Assembly (NCBI RefSeq): GCF_017654505.1 | Contig: NC_054565.1 | Location: forward strand, 210,890 to 274,889 | From: Polyodon spathula | Lineage: Eukaryota; Chordata; Actinopteri; Acipenseriformes; Polyodontidae | Reading direction: 5' to 3' | Length of the DNA stretch: 64,000 nt | Shown: one piece after another, positions 48,158 through 59,147 of the stretch | Position numbering within the stretch: position 1 is the first letter of the stretch | How the letters are laid out: every line of letters starts with the position of its first letter | Made by a program: the position numbers and the translations under genes | Notes under the pieces: model-generated | The model's database searches: none | Seen by the model: only the letters and a program-made list of their open reading frames with translations | Told to the model about the DNA's origin: nothing

Positions 48158-50990
48158 TTAGTAGCTTATTGATCCCAAAATCTCATCAAGCAGCTTCTTG
48201 AAGGATCCCAGGGCGTCAGCTTCAACAACATTACTGGGGAGTTGATTCCAGACCCTCACAATTCTCTGTGTAAAAAAGTGCCTCCTATTTTCTGTTCTGA
48301 ATGCCCCTTTTTCTAAACTCCATTTGTGACCACTGGTCCTTGTTTCTTTTTTCAGGCTGAACAAGTCCCTTGGGTCGACATTGTCAATACCTTTTAGAAT
48401 TTTGAATGCTTGAATTAGGTCGCCACGTGGTCTTCTTTGTTCAAGACTGAACAGATTCAATTCTTTTAGCCTGTCTGCATATAACATGCCTTTTCAGGCC
48501 GGAAAAATTCTGGTCGCTCTTCTTTGCACTCTTTTTAGAGCAGCAATATCTTTTTTATAGCGAGGTGACCAGAACTGCACACGATATTGAAGATGAGGTC
48601 TTACTAGTGCATTGTACAGTTTTAACATTACTTCCCTTGATTTAAATTCAACACTTTTCACAATGTATCCGAGCATCTTGTTAGCCTTTTTTATAGCTTC
48701 CCCACATGGTCTAGATGAAGACATTTCTGAGTCAACAAAAACTCCTAGGTCTTTTTCATAGATTCCTTCTCCAATTTCAATATCTCCCATATGATATTTA
48801 TAATGTACATTTTTATTTCCTGCGTGCAGTACCTTACACTTTTCTCTATTAAATGTCATTTGCCATGTGTCTGCCCAGTTCTGAATCTTGTCTAGATCAT
48901 TTTGAATGACCTTTGCTGCTGCAACAGTGTTTGCCACTCCTCCTACTTTTGTGTCGTCTGCAAATTTAACAAGTTTGCTTACTATACCAGAATATAAATC
49001 ATTAATGTAGATTAGGAATAGCAGAGGACCTAATACTGATCTCTGTGGTACACCACTGGTTACCACACTCCATTCTGAGGTTTTTCCTCTAATCAGTACT
49101 TTCTGTTTTCTACATGTTAACCACTCCCTAATCCATGTACATGTGTTTCCTTGAATCCCAACTGCGTTCAGTTTGAGAATTAATCTTTTGTGCGGGACTT
49201 TGTCAAAAGCTTTCTGGAAATCTAAATAAACCATGTCATATGCTTTGCAATTATCCATTATCGATGTTGCATCCTCAAAAAAATCAAGCAAGTTAGTTAG
49301 GCACGATCTCCCTTTCCTAAAACCATGTTGACTGTCTCCCAGGACCCTGTTACCATATAGGTAATTTTCCATTTTGGATCTTATTATAGTTTCCATAAGT
49401 TTGCATATAATAGAAGTCAGGCTTACTGGTCTGTAGTTACCTGGTTCAGTTTTGTTTCCCTTTTTGTGGATCGGTATTACGTTTGCAATTTTCCAGTCTG
49501 TCGGTACCACCCCTGTGTCAAGAGACTGCTGCATGATCTTGGTTAGCGGTTTGTAAATTACTTCTTTCATTTCTTTGAGTACTACTGGGAGGATCTCATC
49601 CGGCCCAGGGGATTTGTTTATTTTAAGAGCTCCTAGTCCCTTTAACACTTCTGCCTCAGTTATGCTAAAGTTATTTAAAACTGGATAGGAACTGGATGAC
49701 ATGTGGGGCATGTTGTCAGTATCTTCCTTTGTAAAAACTTGTGAAAAGTAATCATTTAATATATTTGCTATTTTTTTTTCTTCATCTACGATTTTGCCAT
49801 TTGTATCTCTTAAACATTTAATCTCCTCTTTGAATGTTCTCTTGCTGTTGTAATATTGGAAAAACATTTTGGAATTGGTTTTAGCTCCCTTAGCAATGTT
49901 CATTTCTATTTCTCTCTTGGCCTTTCTAACTTCCTTTTTGACTTGCGTTTGCAGTTCTGTGTACTCTTTCCGCGTACATTCTTTTTGGTCCTTTTTTAAT
50001 GCTCTGTAAAGTGCCTTTTTTCGCTGAATATTTTTTTTAATTGATCTATTAAACCATTTTGGCAATTTAGTTTTACATTTAGATTTGTCTACTTTAGGGA
50101 TATAATTGTTTTGCGCCTCTAGTACTACATTTTTGAAGAACAACCATCCTTCTTCTGTGGGTGTTTTCTCTATTTTACTCCAATCTACTTCTGTTAGTCT
50201 CTGTTTTATACCTTCATAGTTTGCTTTTCTAAAATTGTAAACCTTAGCTTTAGTCATTACTTTTGGGGATTTAAAAAACACTTCAAATGAGACCATGTTG
50301 TGGTCTGAGTTTGCCAGTGGTTCTCTGACCTCTGTTTTAATTATTCTATCTTCGTTATTTGAAAAGACTAAATCAAGGCATGCCTTCCCTCTAGTCGGTG
50401 CCTTGACAAATTGTGTTAGGAAGCAGTCATTTGTCATTTCCACCATTTCTATTTCATCCTTCGCGCTACCCACCGGGTTTTCCCATTTTATTTGGGGGAA
50501 GTTGAAATCCCCCATTAGTATGGCTTCTCCTTTGCTACACACATTTCTAATGTCATTGTATAACAGATTATTGTGCTCACTGTCTGAATCTGGCGGTCTA
50601 TAGCATGCTCCTATTATTATGCCTTTTGAATTTTTGTCCGTTATTCTGACCCATATTGATTCGGTTTTATTTTCTTTGTCCAGGTTTAACACCTGGGCTT
50701 CAAGACTGTTTCTTATGTATAGCGCTACCCCTCCTCCTCTTCTGTCCTGCCTGTCTTTCCTATACAGTGTATACCCACAAATATTATATTCGTCTCCATC
50801 ACTCTCAGACAACCATGTTTCTGTAACACCTATCACATCATAGTTACCTGTTAGTGCAGTAGCTTCAAGTTCTAGAATTTTGTTTCTGATACTTCTAGCA
50901 TTTAGATAAATACATTTAATGGTTGTCTTACCTGAGTTGTTGTTCTTGTTTTGATGTGGTCTCCCTTCTGTTTTTTTGTTGATTTCTCCC
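48158..50990 (-). pseudogene. LINE ORF2, copy E, one frameshift
   Basis: One frame is open from the endonuclease (first Met 50836) to 48494, covering ETWL, GDFNFPQIKW, SDHNMVSF, QHGFRKG and FADD. The normally conserved PQGSV box reads PQRSV (Gly to Arg) near 49042, a damaging change in the RT domain. A shift near 48490 moves the last 110 residues (48487-48158) to another frame. Confidence 0.88.
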
Positions 50991-51009
50991 CCCTTCCTTT
51001 CTAGTTTAA

Positions 51010-51926
51010 GGATCTTTTCTCCGAGTAGACTAGTTCCCTTGTTATTTAAATGCAGTCCATCCCGTCTATACAGATAGTCCTCGTTGTAGAATGTGGTCCA
51101 ATGATCAAGATAGGTGAAGCCTTCCCGTGTGCATCACGTCTTCAGCCATGCGTTTTGATTAATTATTTCCAGCTGTCCATATGGTCCTTTGCAAGTTGCT
51201 GGTAGTATACCAGAAAATACCACAGTTTTGGTTTTCTCTTAATTTCCTTCCTAGCTCTCTGAATTTGTTTTGCAGGGATTTTGGTCTGTCTCTTCCAATG
51301 TTGTTTGTACCAATGTGGACGACTACTACCGGGTCGTCTCCTGTTCGTTCTAGGAGCCTGTCCACGTTCTCAGTGATGTGCTTGACCGAGGCTCCCGGAA
51401 GGCAGCACACTGTTGTAGTAAGGGGGTCCAAACTGCGAATTGAACTTGCTGTGTTTCTCAATATGGAGTCCCCAACAATCATGACCTCCCTTCTTTTTGC
51501 TGTCTGGTCACCACTGTCAATGGGGTCCTGGATGTTGTTCCTTTCATTCTCTTGTTGTTGGTTCTGCTCATCAAAATTCTGAACTGACTCAAATCTGTTG
51601 GTTGTTTTGATTTCTGGTGGTTGTGTTTGACGAAGTTTCTTTTTTTCCCTGCTTCTGCCTACCTGAACCCAGATGTTCTGACCTTCTATCTCCCTGGTGG
51701 CTTTCAGTCTGTTAGGGGTGATGCAGACTTCCATTAATTGTGGGTGTGCCAGTTCCTCAAGATCCTGTTGCTGTCTCACTTCTTCCAGCTCCATTTCTAG
51801 CATACTTACTAGTTTATGAAAATCCTGGATCGCGCGGCACTTTACGCACACTTGGTTTAGCTCTGCTGGGTTTTCTCGGATTTCCCACATCAAGCAGGTG
51901 TCACAGATTACAGGCTTGAAGACCAT
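51010..51926 (-). pseudogene. LINE ORF1, copy E, frameshift and stop
   Basis: The frame is open from MVFKP (51926) through the C2-C2 zinc motif, coiled coil, GDS block and HIGTNN to about 51240. There a short deletion (TCTCTTAATTTCC for TCTCTTTTAATTTCC) shifts the frame. A TGA replaces a Trp codon near 51137. The DGLHL block lies beyond. The 20-bp deletion at about 51010 removes the normal ORF1 stop context. Confidence 0.85.
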
Positions 51927-52350
51927 GTTGAGAGTTTTTTTTTTTTAAGTTGAGTTTCTTCTGCAGCCGTCAACCTGCTTTCCAACTGCTTCTAAACTGC
52001 TCTGTACTTTTCCACGCCTGTACTTCTTCCACTCGCTGTCGCTGAGAAGACTGCCTCGTTTAACTGCGTTGTTCTGCTGTGCTGTTGGCTCCTCCCCTCG
52101 CCCGTGTCTCAAAACGGCGCTGAATTTGAATCAGCTGCTCCGAGTTTCAGCTTGTTTGTTATCAGAAAAACACATGCGGCTGTTTGACTTTGAGCTGCTG
52201 CTGTGTTTCCCCAATGTCCTCTGTTTTCCGATTAAAGCAATTCAAGATGCAAATTCTCCTTACTGCTTCTAAACTGCTCTGTACTTTTCCACGCCTGTAC
52301 TTCTCTCACTCGCTGTCGCTTCCACTCGCTGTCGCTGGGAAGACATGCAC

Positions 52351-52404
52351 ATAGAATATTATTAGTGTGAGCACATGCACATGCTCACACTAATAATATT
52401 CTAT
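52351..52404. repeat. Perfect inverted repeat (23-bp arms, 8-bp loop)
   Basis: The arm ATAGAATATTATTAGTGTGAGCA (52351-52373) is followed by CATGCACA and then by its exact complement (52382-52404). It sits 6 bp outside the 5' end of LINE copy E. It is not part of the LINE, since other copies lack it. Confidence 0.92.
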
Positions 52405-52748
52405 ATCTATGGTTGTAAGCAGGTAGATGTTGACATATTCCCTAGCATGTACATCATTCCACTGAGGAGAAACTAGATTTTTGCCAGTGTTATCATTTCT
52501 GTCCAACTGAGAACAGTTTTTACCTTTCAAAACATTAAAAAGGCCTACGATTATGTGGATGTAATTAGTGCTGTTTTTATTGTTTTCAAAAATAGCATAA
52601 ATATCTCTGCAAACCTCTTCAGAATTTAGGAAATCTGTAATGTTTTTTCACGTGGAACTAAGTTTGACATTTATTAAATGGGAATCAGTTATAGTGCAAA
52701 TTAAATATAATATTTATATGTATTGTAAATGGTAGGGTCTGGCATTAT
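52405..52748. other. Unassigned spacer between two LINEs
   Basis: AT-rich sequence; no gene seen. Confidence 0.6.
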
Positions 52749-52812
52749 ATAAGAACATAAGAAAGTTTACAAACGAGAGGAGGCCATTCGGCCCATCTTG
52801 CTCGTTTGGTTG

Positions 52813-55640
52813 TTAGTAGCTTATTGATCCCAAAATCTCATCAAGCAGCTTCTTGAAGGATCCCAGGGTGTCAGCTTCAACAACATTACTGGGGAGTTGA
52901 TTCCAGACCCTCACAATTCTCTGTGTAAAAAAGTGTCTCCTAATTTCTGTTCTGAATGCCCCTTTTTCTAAACTCCATTTGTGACCCCTGGTCCTTGTTT
53001 CTTTTTTCAGGCTGAAAAAGTCCCTTGGGTCGACACTGTCAATACCTTTTAGAATTTTGAATGCTTGAATTAGGTCGCCACGTAGTCTTCTTTGTTCAAG
53101 ACTGAACAGATTCAATTATTTTAGCCTGTCTGCATATGACATGCCTTTTAAGCCCGGAATAATTCTGGTCGCTCTTCTTTGCACTCTTTCTAGAGCAGCA
53201 ATATCTTTTTTATAGCGAGGTGACCAGAACTGCACACAATATTCAAGATGAGGTCTTACTAGTGCATTGTACAGTTTTAACATTACTTCCCTTGATTTAA
53301 ATTCAACACTTTTCACAATGTATCCGAGCATCTTGTTAGCCTTTTTTATAGCTTCCCCACATTGTCTAGATGAAGACATTTCTGAGTCAACAAAAACTCC
53401 TAGGTCTTTTTCATAGATTCCTTCTCCAATTTCAATATCTCCCATATGATATTTATAATGTACATTTTTATTTCCTGCATGCAGTACCTTACACTTTTCT
53501 CTATTAAATGTCATTTGCCATGTGTCTGCCCAGTTCTGAATCTTGTCTAGATCATTTTGAATGACCTTTGCTGCTGCAACAGTGTTTGCCACTCCTCCTA
53601 CTTTTGTGTCGTCTGCAAATTTAACAAGTTTGCTTACTATACCAGAATCTAAATCATTAATGTAGATTAGGAATAGCAGAGGACCTAATACTGATCCCTG
53701 TGGTACACCGCTGGTTACCACACTCCATTCTGAGGTTTTTCCTCTAATCAGTACTTTCTGTTTTCTACATGTTAACCACTCCCTAATCCATGTACATGTG
53801 TTTCCTTGAATCCCAACTGCGTTCAGTTTGAGAATTAATCTTTTGTGCGGGACTTTGTCAAAAGCTTTCTGGAAATCTAAATAAACCATGTCATATGCTT
53901 TGCAATTATCCATTATCGATGTTGCATCCTCAAAAAAATCAAGCAAGTTAGTTAGACACGATCTCCCTTTCCTAAAACCATGTTGACTGTCTCCCAGTAC
54001 TCTGTTACCATATAGGTAATTTTCCATTTTGGATCTTATTATAGTTTCCATAAGTTTGCATATAATAGAAGTCAGGCTTACTGGTCTGTAGTTACCTGGT
54101 TCAGTTTTGTTTCCCTTTTTGTGGATCGGTATTACGTTTGCAATTTTCCAGTCTGTCGGTACCACCCCTGTGTCAAGAGACTGCTGCATGATCTTGGTTA
54201 GCGGTTTGTAAATTACTTCTTTCATTTCTTTGAGTACTACTGGGAGGATCTCATCCGGCCCAGGGGATTTGTTTATTTTAAGAGCTCCTAGTCCCTTTAA
54301 CACTTCTGCCTCAGTTATGCTAAAGTTATTTAAAACTGGATAGGAACTGGATGACATGTGGGGCATGTTGTCAGTATCTTCCTTTGTAAAAACTTGTGAA
54401 AAGTAATCATTTAACATATTTGCTATTTTTTTTTCTTCCTCTACGATTTTGCCATTTGTATCTCTTAAACATTTAATCTCCTCTTTGAATGTTCTCTTGC
54501 TGTTGTAATATTGGAAAAACATTTTGGAATTGGTTTTAGCTCCCTTAGCAATGTTCATTTCTATTTCTCTCTTGGCCTTTCTAACTTCCTTTTTGACTTG
54601 CGTTTGCAGTTCCGTGTACTCTTTCTGCGTACTTTCTTTTTGGTCCTTTTTTAATGCTCTGTAAAGTGCCTTTTTTCGCTGAATATTTTTTTTAATTGAT
54701 CTATTAAACCATTTTGGCAATTTAGTTTTACATTTAGATTTGTCTACTTTAGGGATATAATTGTTTTGCGCCTCTAGTACTACATTTTTGAAGAACAACC
54801 ATCCTTCTTCTGTGGGTGTTTTCTCTATTTTACTCCAATCTACTTCTGTTAGTCTCTGTTTTATACCTTCATAGTTTGCTTTTCTAAAATTGTAAACCTT
54901 AGCTTTAGTCATTACTTTTGGGGATTTAAAAAACACAGTTTGCCAGTGGTTCTCTGACCTCTGTTTTAGTTATTCTGTCTTCGTTATTTGAAAAGACTAA
55001 ATCAAGGCATGCGTCCCCTCTAGTGGGTGCCTTCACAAATTGTGTTAGGAAGCAGTCATTTGTCATTTCCACCATTTCTATTTCATCCTTCGCGCTACCC
55101 ACCGGGTTTTCCCATTTTATTTGGGGGAAGTTGAAATCCCCCATTAGTATGGCTTCTCCTTTGCTACACACATTTCTAATGTCATTGTATAACAGATTAT
55201 TGTGCTCACCGTCTGAATCTGGCGGTCTATAGCATGCTCCTATTATTATGCCTTTTGAATTTTTGTCTGTTATTCTGACCCATATTGATTCGGTTTTATT
55301 TTCTTTGTCCAGGTTTAACACCTGGGCTTCAAGACTGTTTCTTATGTATAGCGCTACCCCTCCTCCTCTTCTGTCCTGCCTGTCTTTCCTATACAGTGTA
55401 TACCCACAAATATTATATTCGTCCCCATCACTCTCAGACAACCACGTTTCTGTAACACCTATCACATCATAGTTACCTGTTAGTGCAGTAGCTTCAAGTT
55501 CTAGAATTTTGTTTCTGATACTTCTAGCATTTAGATAAATACATTTAATGGTTGTCTTACCTGAGTTGTTGTTCTTGTTTTGATGCGGTCTCCCTTCTGT
55601 TTTTTTGTTGATTTCTCCCCCCTTCCTTTCTAGTTTAAAT
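52813..55640 (-). pseudogene. LINE ORF2, copy F, deletion and stop
   Basis: The endonuclease frame (55465-54926 from the first Met) ends at a 26-bp deletion that removes the SDHNMVSF motif (AAAACAC joined to AGTTTGCC near 54935). The reverse-transcriptase frame (54936-53116) is otherwise intact with SGVPQGSVLGP and FADD. It ends at a nonsense change (GAA to TAA, 53113-53115) inside RLKELNLF. The last 100 aa (53115-52813) stay open to [11 protein letters not shown]. Confidence 0.9.
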
Positions 55641-56577
55641 GCTTCCGAACCTGCTCGAGGATCTTTTCTCCGAGTAGACTGGTTCCCTTGTTATTTAAAT
55701 GCAGTCCATCCCGTCTATACAGATAGTCCTCGTTGTAGAATGTGGTCCAATGATCAAGATAGGTGAAGCCTTCCCGTGTGCACCACGTCTTCAGCCATGC
55801 GTTTTGATTAATTATTTCCAGCTGTCCATATGGTCCTTTGCAAGGTGCGGGTAGTATACCAGAAAATACCACAGTTTTGGTTTTCTCTTTTAATTTCCTT
55901 CCTAGCTCTCTGAATTTGTTTTGCAGGGATTTTGGTCTGTCTCTTCCAATGTTGTTTGTACCGATGTGGACGACTACTACCGGGTCGTCTCCTGTTCGTT
56001 CTAGGAGCCTGTCCACGTTCTCAGTGATGTGCTTGACCGAGGCTCCCGGAAGGCAGCACACTGTTGTAGTAAGGGGGTCCAAACTGCGAACTGAACTTGC
56101 TGTGTTTCTCAATATGGAGTCCCCAACAATCATGACCTCCCTTCTTTTTGCTGTCTGGTCACCACTGTCAATAGGGTCCTGGATGTTGTTCCTTTCATTC
56201 TCTTGTTGTTGGTTCTGCTCATCACAATTCTGAAGTGACTCAAATCTGTTGGTTGTTTTGATTTCTGGTGGTTGTGTTTGACGAAGTTTCTTTTTTTCCC
56301 TGCTTCTGCCTACCTGAACCCAGCTGTTCTGACCTTCTATCTCCCTGGTGGCTTTCAGTCTGTTAGGGGTGATGCAGACTTCCATGAATTGTGGGTGTGC
56401 CAGTTCCTCAAGATCCTGTTGCTGTCTCACTTCTTCCAGCTCCATTTCTAGCATACTTACTAGTTTATGCAAATCCTGGATCGCGCGGCACTTTACGCAC
56501 ACTTGGTTTAGCTCCGCTGGGTTTTCTCGGATTTCCCACATCAAGCAGGTGTCACAGATTACAGGCTTGAAGACCAT
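55630..56577 (-). CDS. LINE ORF1 protein, uninterrupted (zinc motif + coiled coil + SGNH esterase)
   Basis: A 315-aa frame starts at MVFKPVICDTC; the frame stays open 40 codons further upstream, but the Met at 56577 follows an A-rich leader and starts the part conserved in all copies. Residues 8, 11, 27 and 30 are the cysteines of a C2-C2 zinc motif. Residues 31-65 form a Leu/Glu-rich probable coiled coil. The SGNH hydrolase-like domain follows with GDS at 152-154, HIGTNN at about 204-209 and DGLHL at 290-294, the three blocks that carry catalytic residues in this superfamily. The protein probably binds LINE RNA and forms particles; the esterase role in retrotransposition is not settled. It ends KHLN-stop, 2-3 codons before the endonuclease frame opens. 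It is the only ORF1 here without a lesion. Confidence 0.85.
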   Translation of the reverse strand: MVFKPVICDTCLMWEIRENPAELNQVCVKCRAIQDLHKLVSMLEMELEEVRQQQDLEELAHPQFMEVCITPNRLKATREIEGQNSWVQVGRSREKKKLRQTQPPEIKTTNRFESLQNCDEQNQQQENERNNIQDPIDSGDQTAKRREVMIVGDSILRNTASSVRSLDPLTTTVCCLPGASVKHITENVDRLLERTGDDPVVVVHIGTNNIGRDRPKSLQNKFRELGRKLKEKTKTVVFSGILPAPCKGPYGQLEIINQNAWLKTWCTREGFTYLDHWTTFYNEDYLYRRDGLHLNNKGTSLLGEKILEQVRKHLN

Positions 56578-56641
56578 GTTGAGGTTTTTTTTTTGAAGTT
56601 TAGTTTCTTCTGCAGCTGTCAACCTGCTTTCAAACTGCTTC

Positions 56642-57203
56642 GAAACTGCTCTGTACTTTTCCACGCCTGTACTTCTGCCACTCGCTGTCGCTTCCACTCG
56701 CTGTCGCTGGGAAGACTGCCTCGTTTAACTGCGTTGTTCTGCTGTGCTGTCGGCTCCTCCCCTCGCCCGTGTCTCAAAACGGCGCTGAATTTGAATCAGC
56801 TGCTCCGAGTTTCAGATTGTTTGTTATCAGAAAAACACACGCGGCTGTGTTTCCCCAATGTCCCCTGTTTTCTGATTAAAGCAATTCAAGATGAAATTTC
56901 TCCTTTCTGCTTCGAAACTGCTCTGTACTTTTCCACGCCTGTACTTCTCCCACTCGCTGTCGCTTCCACTCGCTGTCGCTGGGAAGACTGCCTCGTTTAA
57001 CTGCGTTGTTCTGCTGTGCTGTCGGCTCCTCCCCTCGCCAGTGTCTCAAAACGGCGCTGAATTTGAATCAGCTGCTCCGAGTTTCAGCTTGTTTGTTATC
57101 AGAAAAACACACGCGGCTGTGTTTCCCCAATGTCCCCTGTTTTCTGATTAAAGCAATTCAAGATGCAATTTCTCCTTTCTGCTTCGAAACTGCTCTGTAC
57201 TTT
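56642..57203 (-). promoter_or_regulatory. LINE 5' UTR of tandem ~272-bp monomers
   Basis: The unit starting (+ strand) GAAACTGCTCTGTACTTT occurs at 56642, 56914 and 57185, giving two full units of 272 and 271 bp and a stub. Each unit contains CTCGCTGTCGCTGGGAAG, GGCTCCTCCCCTCGCC and TTATCAGAAAAACACA. Copies D and E have one full unit plus a part. Repeated 5' promoter monomers are known from rodent L1 elements; promoter activity here is inferred. Confidence 0.75.
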
Positions 57204-58195
57204 ATCTGCATGTTTTCAGATAAAATACACATCTTTTTGCTTTGCTGAAACAGTATGTTTATAACTTGTTTATAGTTTTGTTAAGTGGCTAAAATGTTAA
57301 GTTACTTTAGCCACAGTGGCTGACTAAATGAAAGTCTTAGAGGGAAAGTAGTTATGATATAATAATAAAGATCTGCAGCGGGGTTGCTTGTTACAGAGCT
57401 CTCATCAGGGGCGAATGTGCTAATAAAGCTCAGTGAAGTTCAATCTTGTCTCCGTGTCACATACATTATACGCACCAAACTAAAGAACATGTTGTCACAA
57501 CCAACCCACTGAAGAGTATGGAGAGCTGAAACAAGTATTTTAAGCAAACCAATTACTCACTGTTGGAAAACATGGATCGAGAATTGATTAGGAGTTTGCT
57601 ACGCATGTGGACTGGCAGAGGTATACTGGTGTTCTTTTCTGAAAAGAGACTAATATTGCAGATAGCAGACTGTTTGGTTCAAATTGCATGTACTGCTAAC
57701 CACTGAAAGAGACGTTGCGTCTACAAACTCTTGCCCAACAATGACTGCAAGCTAACGAGATAACAATGCTGTGGACTAGAAGGGAACAGACTCTAAAGAC
57801 TTCAGAGAGATCAAAAGAGATAATACCACTGGCATCAAAGGGGGTCGCAAGGAGATAACAAAAGGCAGATGTATGGACCTTTTGTCTCCAGGAGTGTGAA
57901 GAATGCACTGAGTTCAGAGGTTGTCACACTAGACTACACACACAGACACACACACACACACACACTCACACAATAAATTAAATTACCTTGACCATTGGTT
58001 AAGTGTCAGAGAAAGGGGAGGTGGACCATCTATACAGAAGGGTATTTAATGTCATGCAAACATTGTAATGTTGACTATTGTGTTTGTCCTGTACCTGGGA
58101 CCAGACTCCCTGCATATCTCAATAAACCTGGCAACTGACTGAAGAAAAGGACTCTGTGCATTTTCTTGAATCTACTTACTCACCATCATTTTTTT
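57204..58195 (+). other. Possible solo LTR, with a CA microsatellite
   Basis: From about 57490 the sequence has features of a retroviral-type LTR: TATTTAA (about 58043), a start region about 30 bp on, AATAAA (58121) and a GT/T-rich downstream part ending near CACCATCA (58190). There is no coding region or clear TG..CA border with a target duplication. A (CA)n tract lies at 57938-57972. The part 57204-57490 is unassigned. Confidence 0.35.
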
Positions 58196-58372
58196 TTGTA
58201 AGTTACTTCACTCACATAAAGGAATAAATCAACAATGTTTCACAGGATTATTATTATTTTTTGGCCGTTACGCAAACTGAACACACAGCGCAACGGCCTG
58301 ATTACAGCATCATTTTTCCAGGTAGCAACATAGCGGCCCATTATGCTCAACAGTGCTGGCGAGAACCCTGAC

Positions 58373-58464
58373 ACTCCACTAGTCTACCCCTACAACACTG
58401 CACTAGTCTACCCCCACAACACTGCACTAGTCTCCACCCACAACATTGCACTAGTCTCCCCCCA
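58373..58464 (+). repeat. 24-bp minisatellite, about 4 units
   Basis: CACTAGTC recurs at 58377, 58401, 58425 and 58449, exactly 24 bp apart, within units of the type CCACAACACTGCACTAGTCTACCC. The surrounding sequence (58196-58860) shows no gene; TACAGGGCTCCTGGCCCTGTTACA at 58827-58850 resembles the motif at 33085-33108. Confidence 0.85.
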
Positions 58465-58784
58465 CGTTCCTTCTCCAAACACCCGCATGGAACAGGGAAA
58501 ACAGCAGGGTTTTTATATTGGTGACTATCTCCCGATTAACAACAAATTAACCAAAAAATTAATTCATTTCAGTTTCTATGTGGAAGGGGCTTCCCCATCC
58601 TCGCTGCCAAACAAAACAAAAACACACAGCTTCTCGCCGTCATTTAAAAACCCAATAACAATAAACAAATAAAAAAAATACAAATACACAGGGGTGAGGG
58701 ATATCTCATTCTAAAATAAATAAATACTAAACAAACAAACAAACAATACATTTCAAATCATCCGTTCTAAACAACCACAACACA

Positions 58785-58790
58785 TTTATT
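58785..58790 (-). terminator. Candidate polyadenylation signal for the zinc-finger gene
   Basis: AATAAA on the - strand, about 360 bp after the stop codon of the zinc-finger exon. It is one of several AT-rich possibilities. Confidence 0.3.
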
Positions 58791-59147
58791 TACCTGCAGA
58801 GCTTTGCCCTGCCCCCTCTTCATGTACAGGGCTCCTGGCCCTGTTACAGGGACACTATCATTTTTAATTCAGTTTAGAATTATGATGAATTGACCAGACA
58901 AGTTCTCCAGACTGTTGCCCAGTAAGGATGGTGCAGTCTTTTCTCTGGGATGCTAAATAGCCTCTTGTGACGTGTCCGCGTCACCGCCCACTTTCTAACA
59001 CAATCACAGCGCAAGAGAGTTAAATGCAATTTAACCATTTCAAATGCATGCTCTTCAGAGTGATACACAAAACAGTAATTACACAGGGACTCATAATACA
59101 AAGCTAACTGTTTCCTCATGAGTGAAAAGTCGCATTGAACGTAATCT

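Larger units (their letters stand above)
48085..52344 (-). mobile_element. CR1/L2-type LINE copy E, near full-length
   Basis: A - strand LINE of about 4.26 kb runs from the 3' tail (ATAAGAACATAAGAACATAAG) to one complete (51994-52270) and one partial 5' UTR unit, ending at GGGAAGAC (52344). It shares the 20-bp ORF1/ORF2 junction deletion with copy B and the Trp-to-stop change with copy D. A perfect 23-bp-arm hairpin follows 6 bp beyond its 5' end. Confidence 0.93.
52749..57203 (-). mobile_element. CR1/L2-type LINE copy F, longest copy
   Basis: The longest LINE copy here (about 4.45 kb, - strand): 3' tail (ATAAGAACATAAG, 52749), ORF2 in three pieces, a complete ORF1, and a 5' UTR with two full tandem units plus a short partial unit. 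Homology ends at CTGTACTTT (57203). The long form of the ORF1/ORF2 junction is present. Confidence 0.94.
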
